Source: Brachionus koreanus (Eukaryota > Rotifera > Eurotatoria > Ploima > Brachionidae). Taken from it: DNA of 22,703 bases. A program made the position numbers and the translations under genes. The notes beneath the pieces are model-generated. The model was not told the DNA's origin, searched no databases, and was given only the letters and a program-made list of their open reading frames with translations. This document shows positions 18,601 to 22,703 of the stretch, piece by piece. The stretch's first letter is position 1. The number at the start of each line of letters is the position of its first letter. Location: positions 83,473 through 106,175 of the forward strand of contig PJRA01000005.1 in NCBI GenBank assembly GCA_016987375.1, in the 5' to 3' direction.

Positions 18601-21600
18601 TCTGATTTTACCTGTAAAATGCCCTGTATACACTTAGACAAATCTCTTAGATTAAAAACATAATGAGACTTGGCTGGAGTGGGCAATAGCTCCGAGCTCA
18701 TACGACTGTATATCTCAACAGCCGAATCAACAATTAAATCAGCACACGCCTTTACATTAGCATTAAAATCACTAAAAAATCCGTTAGTTATAGACTTGAA
18801 TATGTGTTTGAGACTGTATTCGTTAGGCGCGGGTATGCTAAACATACAAAAGTGTCTGATGAGCCGCAATGATATGGGATTGCGTCCGCCACCTGGCGGA
18901 GCACATGCGGCTGCTAAAGTCATATCTTTGAGTTCGGTGAATGGCATGTCACTTTCAACTCGATTGTAAAAGCCGCCAAAGTCTTGAAATTGTCTTAGTA
19001 GCTCAATAGGAGGCTGAGAGCCGTATGTGTCCAATTTGGGCATGTTCAAATCATCAATGAATATAATCATGCGCTTATTTTTAGGAGCACCTAGAACATT
19101 TTTTCTACGCTTTTCAAGCTTGCCCTCGATCATTTCTTGTGTACGTTTTGAGCTTGTTTGTGCCGAAAAATTTAAAAATATCGGTATATAGTCCGACTTG
19201 TCGGCTATGTCCAACAACAGAGCTCTAGCTATAACTGATTTACCCACACCTGTTTCGCCAGTGAACAAAACTGATCGATTAACGGACAAAAGTTTTTCCA
19301 TTAAGTAACCATAGCGGACCGAATCGATGGTCGGTACTAACATGTCAAAATAGGGTGTGGCTGGATTATAGACGAATTTGGGCACAACTTTTTCCCACAG
19401 GTCCATTCGTCTATAGTGTATGTCTACATAGTAGCTGAATAGATCGCCGCCGGACGAGAGCTTGGCGTCTCCATTCTCTTCAAATTGATTGCGAACAAAA
19501 CTGTCAAACGCGTCCCAATCAGTTGAGCGCAAATTGCCGCCTATTGACCAAACATAGCAAAAGACAAAAGTTGTCGAAATGGCTGCTTTTAGCTTGCCTT
19601 CTTCTAGCTTGGCATCTAAATCGCTGCTGTTTATCATTAAACTCTCCAATAACGAGCACAAAGTTGTTATTTTGCCAATGTCAACTTGTTTCATTGTTTG
19701 TGTGCATTTTTTGTTAACAAAATTGAGGCCATCGTCGACATTTTTTTCAAACAAAGCATGTAAATATTCGGCATAGGGTTGATCAAATTTTTGTTCAAAT
19801 TTTGTCATCCATGTTTTGACATAGGGCATCCAGCCAAGTTCACTAGAGTCTATGTAGACCATGCCACATCGGCTCACAGTGGCCGGACTAGCCACGGCCA
19901 AGTCTTGAACCTCGAAGACCATGTGCATGTGTGGCGTGAATTTTATTCTCTCGCTGTTGGCCAAACAGAGCATTTTGTTGTCATCCAGGACAGTGTTCAT
20001 GTTCTCGATCCAAAGGGCGTCCACAGGCCCGTCGCAAATAACCCATTGATGATCATCAGTTGTGTCTTTGACACAGCGTCTAACAGTCAAGGCCATTAGA
20101 CCGTCTTTCCACTCCATGGTCAACAAATTGTACTCACCGTACAATTCGCCCATTGTAACACTCTTCGGATTTAGGACAAATATGTGCACTGGCTTGTAAA
20201 AGTAGTGTTCGATTTTTTTCTCGTGTAATTCGGCCAAAGTGTCGGCCAGTACTTTGTAGACAGTTGTTTTGCCTCCGCCAGCCGGACCGACCAACATGAC
20301 ACCGTGTCTGACCAGCATTGTTTCATAGAATTGAATTACTTTTTTAACTTGACTCGGCTCTGGTTGCAGGCCATGTTTTTGCTGCACTTCAATTATGGTG
20401 CTCATAAATTCGCCATAGTCGTGCTCGGGCAGTACTACGCCTGGGAACAAGTCTTGTATAATTGCTTTGAATAAAAATGCGTCATCGGTCAAAAATTTTG
20501 GCAAGTTGCTGTCGCGCAATGCACGAATCAAGACCAAATCTTCGTTTATGAACGGATTTTCACGTTTAAGCTTGCCAGCCATGACCAACACAGACTTAAC
20601 TGCTCTCATGCCAAAGTCATAGTGGTCCTGTTGACTAAGCTGTTCAGAGCAAAGCTTGTACATTTGAACCATTTTTTGTGCAAGCATTTTGGAGTTTTCA
20701 AAGCCTTCCGAGTACAAAATAACCTCGGCAATTAGCTTGTAGTCGGGCACCATCATCGATATGGGTCTGAACAGGGCTTTTAAATTGTCTGGTAGTTCGG
20801 TACGGCCAGCATAGCCCGGATTCATGGTAATAAATGCGGCACATGACATCACTAATTTTATTTCTCGGCCTTCGAACATGAAACGAGACAGCTTGGCCGC
20901 TTTGGCGTTTTTAATTGTGATCAATTGCTGGGCAATTACGGACAACACTTCTATGTCTATTCGATTGAATTCGTCAAAGCAGCACCATGCGCCCGATTGG
21001 GCCAAGCCACTGAAAAATCTGCCCATCATTTTGTAGTCAAGACCATCCGAGCAATTGAACACAACACACTGTTTGGCCAACGACTTTGCCAAGTCTTTGG
21101 TGGTCTCGGTCTTGCCGGTGCCAGCAGGACCGGCTGGCGCGCCTCCCAGGTCCAGTTGCAGTGCTCCCATCAAGCATAGATAGCATCTATCTGTCAATGG
21201 TGTTATTACTAAACGAGTGCCGGCTCCTAAATACTCGTAGCCGTACACGTACATTGAATTGGACATGCGAACAACTGAATTGTCGATTTCTGTGTCCCAG
21301 TAGTATCGTAATTGTTTGAGCCATTCGAAATTGGCTTCGTCTTGCACGTTTAATTTGACCAATTCGGTTACTATGTCTCTGGCATGTACGTCTATGGTTA
21401 TTAGAGACACTAACGACATGCGTAGCAATTCGGGCAATTCTTGTCTAACTAGCTGAGCAAGTTTGTTCAAGTCTTGGAATGATTTTTTTTCAAATTGTTC
21501 CAAAGCATTTGTGTCAGATGTTTCTAGTATTTTGGTCAAGTCACGACACCACATTGTCTGTGATACGGTTAGTACTATTTGTGAAGGCCACCGGGTAAGC

Positions 21601-21709
21601 CATTCTTCACGGACTGAGCTCTCAAAGTCCGACAACGATTGTTTCATTATTCGCTTTAAATTTGAAAACATTGCTTCTTCAACTTTGCCTAGCCATTCTT
21701 CCACATTTC
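6573..21709 (-). CDS. DNAH6: Axonemal dynein heavy chain, DNAH6-like (3' part, five exons)
   Basis: The exons are 21709-18327, 16213-15372, 14465-12172, 10365-8383 and 6676-6573. All introns are GT-AG and all phases agree, giving about 2867 residues up to the stop. The protein is the force-generating chain of a ciliary dynein arm, using ATP hydrolysis at AAA1 to step along outer-doublet microtubules. Visible P-loops in window numbering are AAA1 GPAGTGKTE (193), AAA2 GPAGGGKT (474), AAA3 GETGVGKS (817) and AAA4 GVGGTGKQS (1170). The stalk, AAA5, AAA6 and C-terminal domain follow. The exact cytoplasmic-dynein form is unlikely, because the AGTLSTTG C-terminus and ICQLSD ending are axonemal. The AAA1 context ([21 protein letters not shown] and [19 protein letters not shown]) fits DNAH6 better than my memory of DNAH1, 3, 7 or 12. 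This paralogue call is from recall. The N-terminal tail lies outside the window. Confidence 0.9.
7086..7125. repeat. 17-bp stem hairpin
   Basis: AGTTCTGTAAAAGCAAC (7086-7102) and GTTGCACTTACAGAACT (7109-7125) pair at 15 of 17 positions around a six-base loop AAGTAC. It stands out because its GC content is higher than that of its surroundings. Confidence 0.6.
7308..7360 (-). pseudogene. Short relic of the same retrotransposon as 6187-6345
   Basis: The minus strand reads [15 protein letters not shown] and then a stop. The plus-strand block GTTTCTTTCATTCTAAGT is identical to one at 6314-6331. The two relics lie in the same orientation on either side of the dynein terminal exon. Confidence 0.65.
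7881..8108 (-). mobile_element. piggyBac-like MITE, nearly full length
   Basis: It begins TTAACACTCAAAAGCC (7881) and ends GCATTTGAATGCTAA (8108), the eroded inverted terminus. Internal blocks ATGATTGAATTTATTGAAT and AATAAGGGAAGTAACAAAAG, then GGTTCAAAAGA, match the copy at 21963-22176 in opposite orientation. It sits in dynein intron 4 and has no coding capacity. Confidence 0.8.
8383..10365 (-). CDS. DNAH6: Dynein exon: AAA6 and C-terminal domain
   Basis: After acceptor TTCGCTAG|GC the exon reads [23 protein letters not shown]6 is marked by [32 protein letters not shown] and [16 protein letters not shown]. The C-terminal domain shows the expected YGGRVTD segment, [34 protein letters not shown] and [16 protein letters not shown]. 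The exon closes with [14 protein letters not shown], interrupted within the final glycine codon at the strong donor CCACAG|GTAAGT. Reading through the donor would add about a dozen intron-encoded residues before a stop. The conserved C-terminus requires splicing to 6676 instead. Confidence 0.97.
10593..10905 (+). mobile_element. Probable solo LTR of a retrotransposon
   Basis: The 313-bp block starts TGTTACAG and ends CTAACA, so the ends carry the TG...CA signature and a 5-bp inverted TGTTA/TAACA. A direct repeat GACC flanks it at 10589-10592 and 10906-10909, consistent with a 4-bp integrase duplication. Inside, TATAAATA (10734-10741) and AATAAA (10814-10819) sit on the plus strand in the order expected for U3, R and U5. 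There is no adjacent internal region or second LTR, so it would be a solo LTR, antisense to the dynein gene. Confidence 0.6.
10931..11458. mobile_element. hAT-like non-autonomous DNA transposon
   Basis: The terminal inverted repeats are CAGAGTTGTTTAAAAGTC (10931-10948) and, on the other end, CAGAATTGTTTAAAAGTC when inverted (11441-11458), a 17 of 18 match. The 8-bp direct repeat GTTATAAG flanks it exactly (10923-10930 and 11459-11466). An 8-bp duplication and CAG-starting ends are characteristic of the hAT superfamily. The 528-bp interior is AT-rich with no transposase, so movement would need an enzyme encoded elsewhere. Confidence 0.88.
11544..11602. repeat. Dispersed repeat, copy A
   Basis: The block from CGACACTAGTCAACATAA through CTATAGTTTCAC to CAATACTATGAT is repeated in inverted orientation at 17645-17703. 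Similarity is high, with one 2-bp gap. The family is unknown. Confidence 0.6.
11736..11775 (+). repeat. Short repeat shared with 16963-16998
   Basis: GACTAGAAGTGGCCA followed by an AAAGTTATT-like stretch resembles GGCTAGAAGCGGCCA followed by AAAGTTTAT at 16963-16998. A common retroelement 3' end would explain both, but the match is short. Confidence 0.3.
12172..14465 (-). CDS. DNAH6: Dynein exon: stalk, microtubule-binding domain, AAA5
   Basis: The acceptor TTTTTTTAG|A completes a lysine codon and opens with [17 protein letters not shown] heptad-rich first coiled coil follows (about 14410-14120). The microtubule-binding tip begins at [18 protein letters not shown] (about 14110-13860), with the second coiled coil returning to about 13550. 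AAA5 follows with [19 protein letters not shown] and a conserved [17 protein letters not shown]. The exon ends at ACATTGG|GTAATA, phase 1, in the segment leading to AAA6. Stalk length appears normal for an axonemal dynein, without insertions that I can see. Confidence 0.96.
14466..15371 (-). other. Dynein intron 2
   Basis: This 0.9-kb AT-rich intron runs from GTAATT to TTTTTTTAG. Its only notable feature is an 8-bp inverted pair GGTTAACT / AGTTAACC (15135-15142 and 15173-15180) around a GC-richer loop. No mobile element is recognised. Confidence 0.85.
15372..16213 (-). CDS. DNAH6: Dynein exon: AAA4
   Basis: The exon starts at acceptor TTAATTAAG|TAT and reads [18 protein letters not shown], which continues directly from the ...MKSIFQD end of the preceding exon as in other dyneins. 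The P-loop GVGGTGKQS is at 16061-16087. The downstream segments [37 protein letters not shown] and [17 protein letters not shown] are conserved AAA4 landmarks. The exon ends in ...[12 protein letters not shown] with donor AAGAAAAA|GTAATT in phase 2, just at the entry to the stalk. Its start lies 36 bases upstream of the first methionine codon. Confidence 0.95.
16583..16768 (-). other. Small reading frame with signal-peptide-like start, unassigned
   Basis: The frame gives 61 residues beginning [20 protein letters not shown], which resembles a signal peptide, followed by a polar stretch with one cysteine. It lies inside a dynein intron on the same strand. The GC rise at 16700-16740 makes it stand out. 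Nothing identifies a family, and it may be part of a transposon relic. Confidence 0.15.
16751..16780. repeat. Perfect 12-bp hairpin
   Basis: AAAAATTGGTCG (16751-16762) and CGACCAATTTTT (16769-16780) are exact inverted copies around loop CATCAA. On the plus strand it ends in a T run. Confidence 0.7.
16963..16998 (+). repeat. Short repeat shared with 11736-11775
   Basis: GGCTAGAAGCGGCCA matches GACTAGAAGTGGCCA in intron 3 in the same orientation. It precedes the reverse transcriptase relic by about 80 bases. Confidence 0.3.
17077..17546 (+). pseudogene. Decayed non-LTR retrotransposon reverse transcriptase
   Basis: The first open piece (17077-17280) reads [18 protein letters not shown]. It contains the FADD catalytic box of reverse transcriptases and then the [17 protein letters not shown] pattern that usually follows it. 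A stop at 17278 and further breaks interrupt the frame. From 17373 another frame reads [20 protein letters not shown] and onward to a stop at 17544-17546, resembling the C-terminal tail of jockey- or CR1-type elements. It is antisense to the dynein gene and clearly inactive. Confidence 0.75.
17645..17703. repeat. Dispersed repeat, copy B
   Basis: This is the inverted counterpart of 11544-11602, sharing CTATAGTTTCACA and CAATACTATGAT on its minus strand. Confidence 0.6.
17767..18087. mobile_element. Foldback MITE, full-length copy
   Basis: The element starts GGCATTGTGAA and ends TTCACAATGCC. Its two arms (about 17767-17905 and 17945-18087) are inverted copies of one another, nearly identical over the outer 105 bp. 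The exact 8-bp direct repeat ATAGATGA flanks it at 17759-17766 and 18088-18095. Long arms fit Mutator-like elements and an 8-bp duplication also fits hAT, so the superfamily is uncertain. It has no coding capacity. Confidence 0.9.
18257..18274. mobile_element. Single hAT-like terminus
   Basis: GACTTTTGAACAACTCTG is the inverted form of CAGAGTTGTTCAAAAGTC, 17 of 18 bases like the left terminus at 10931-10948. No partner terminus with a matching duplication was found, so this is an eroded or truncated copy. Confidence 0.5.
18327..21709 (-). CDS. DNAH6: Dynein exon: linker end, AAA1, AAA2, AAA3
   Basis: The acceptor TTTTGCAG|GA precedes codons for [14 protein letters not shown], the conserved start of the region leading into the ring. 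The exon begins with the last two bases of a split codon and ends after a complete codon at CAAGAT|GTAAGT. Walker A of AAA1 is at 21105-21131, followed by the Walker B CFDEFNR and NPGYAGR sensor motifs. AAA2 has its P-loop near 20262-20288 and [18 protein letters not shown]3 has GETGVGKS at 19236-19259, FIDDLNMP and the [10 protein letters not shown] motif. All key ATP-site residues I can see at AAA1-3 are intact, so the motor appears functional. Exon GC is clearly above that of the flanking introns. Confidence 0.97.
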
Positions 21710-22703
21710 CTGCAAAATTTCAAATTAAATTAGTCTAATAGTTTGAAAAAAAAATATTTAAAAATTTAGTCTCTACTTTATTTAATTAAAAATATTTTAT
21801 AATTTATATTGTGTAAACATTTAAAATAAAACAGACAATTTTCATTTCACACCTTTTTACAATTGTTATTGTACAATTAGATATATTTTTCAAATCAATA
21901 ATTCTTATTCAATAAAATGTTTAAATATACAATAAATATATACTACTGCAAAGATCCAAGTCTTAACACTCAAAAACCGGAGGGGTCTTTTGAACCCCTT
22001 TTGCTCCTTCCTTTATTTGTTTTTTATTCAATAAATTTAATCATTTTTTATATATTTTTTTCAATCATATCTTAAATCAAAAACATAATATATAATACTT
22101 TTATTTTCATTGAAAAAAAGTAGAAAAAAGATTCAAATAAAATGGTCAAAAAATTCATCCGGTCTTTGAGTGTTAAGATCATTCTAATTTATTTTTCTAG
22201 TCTTTGTTATTTTTGTAAACTTAACGGCAGATTAAACTACTGTGGAATGACACGTAGCACATTAGGATGATATAGTGATTCCACAATATTCTTTAATGTT
22301 TTTAATTAGTTGCTTTTCTTAGTGTTTTAAACATTTGTTATTAATTTATTAAAATTGTTTTAGAATTTTAATTAGACTTCGAAATATAAATACAAGCTTG
22401 CTTTTTAAAATTAAAATCATCTAAAACCAACTAATATCTATAGATCCACCAAGTACCCTCACACTACTAACATTTGTTGACTCACTATATAAAAGATTAT
22501 TTTTGTTGTTTATTTTTTTGATTAAAAATAAAAATAAAATTAAAAAAAAATCAAAATAAAGTTAAATAGAATAAAATACAAATAAAAATAAATAAAATAA
22601 GAATAATATAAGTTAAAAAAAGAGTGGCTCAATCCTGCCCTAACATATCTCTCACTTAACTCAAAAAGTCGATTTGAGACTGTCAGTAGTTTAAGTTTAT
22701 TAT
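21710..22703 (-). other. Dynein intron upstream of the first exon in the window
   Basis: The intron ends at TTTTGCAG (21710-21717) and extends beyond the window. I found no exon between 21710 and 22703. One MITE (21963-22176) is inserted, and TGTGGAAT/ATTCCACA forms a weak hairpin near 22240-22288. The rest is AT-rich. Confidence 0.75.
21963..22176 (+). mobile_element. piggyBac-like MITE, intact ends
   Basis: The left end TTAACACTCAAAAACCGGA and right end TCCGGTCTTTGAGTGTTAA are inverted copies with one mismatch. The outermost TTAA on each side is the target duplication typical of piggyBac transposons. The 206-bp interior carries no gene. This is the best-preserved of the copies in the window and was used as the reference for the others. 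Confidence 0.9.

Noticed and set aside
18670..21738. Plus-strand open frames opposite the AAA1-3 exon
   Set aside because: Mirror frames of conserved motor sequence, with no start context, splice sites or recognisable motifs of their own.
1..22703. CRISPR array, operon or prokaryotic signals
   Set aside because: No regularly spaced repeats or ribosome-binding-site-linked genes; spliced exons show that the sequence is eukaryotic.

Overview
This is a eukaryotic window: a strongly AT-rich invertebrate nuclear genome with GT-AG introns, a nuclear tRNA gene with internal A and B boxes, and many small transposon remnants. The very low GC content outside exons, the 64-bp intron in one gene and the intron-poor dynein gene would suit a spiralian such as a monogonont rotifer or a flatworm. 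That placement is inference and no marker proves it.

The right two thirds (6573-21709, minus strand) is the 3' portion of an axonemal dynein heavy chain gene, most like DNAH6. Five exons join in frame through canonical splice sites and encode about 2867 residues: the end of the linker region, AAA1-AAA6, the coiled-coil stalk with its microtubule-binding tip, and the C-terminal domain. The last exon (104 bp, 6573-6676) is very short; I placed it by its splice phase and the conserved dynein C-terminus. The N-terminal tail must lie beyond position 22703.

The left third (1-6500) holds a tRNA-Ser(GCT) gene (1752-1833). Convergent with it is a small two-exon gene (1990-2431, minus strand) that reads as a secreted neuropeptide-like prohormone: signal peptide, basic cleavage sites and a candidate amidated GGFNAWA peptide with the FxxWA ending of some arthropod kinins. 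This is the most novel candidate in the window. Two GC-richer, coding-like islands (2781-2993 and 3555-3722) remain unassigned.

Introns and intergenic DNA are full of short mobile elements, several with intact target-site duplications. There is a piggyBac-like TTAA MITE family (21963-22176, 7881-8108, 4561-4720 and a fragment at 3904). A foldback family with 8-9 bp duplications is present in two copies (17767-18087 and 3960-4144). A hAT-like element (10931-11458) has the 8-bp duplication GTTATAAG, and a probable solo LTR (10593-10905) has the 4-bp duplication GACC. Decayed non-LTR retrotransposon fragments lie at 6187-6345, 7308-7360, 17077-17546 and 5179-5227. Several long hairpins and one SINE-like tRNA-related sequence complete the picture.
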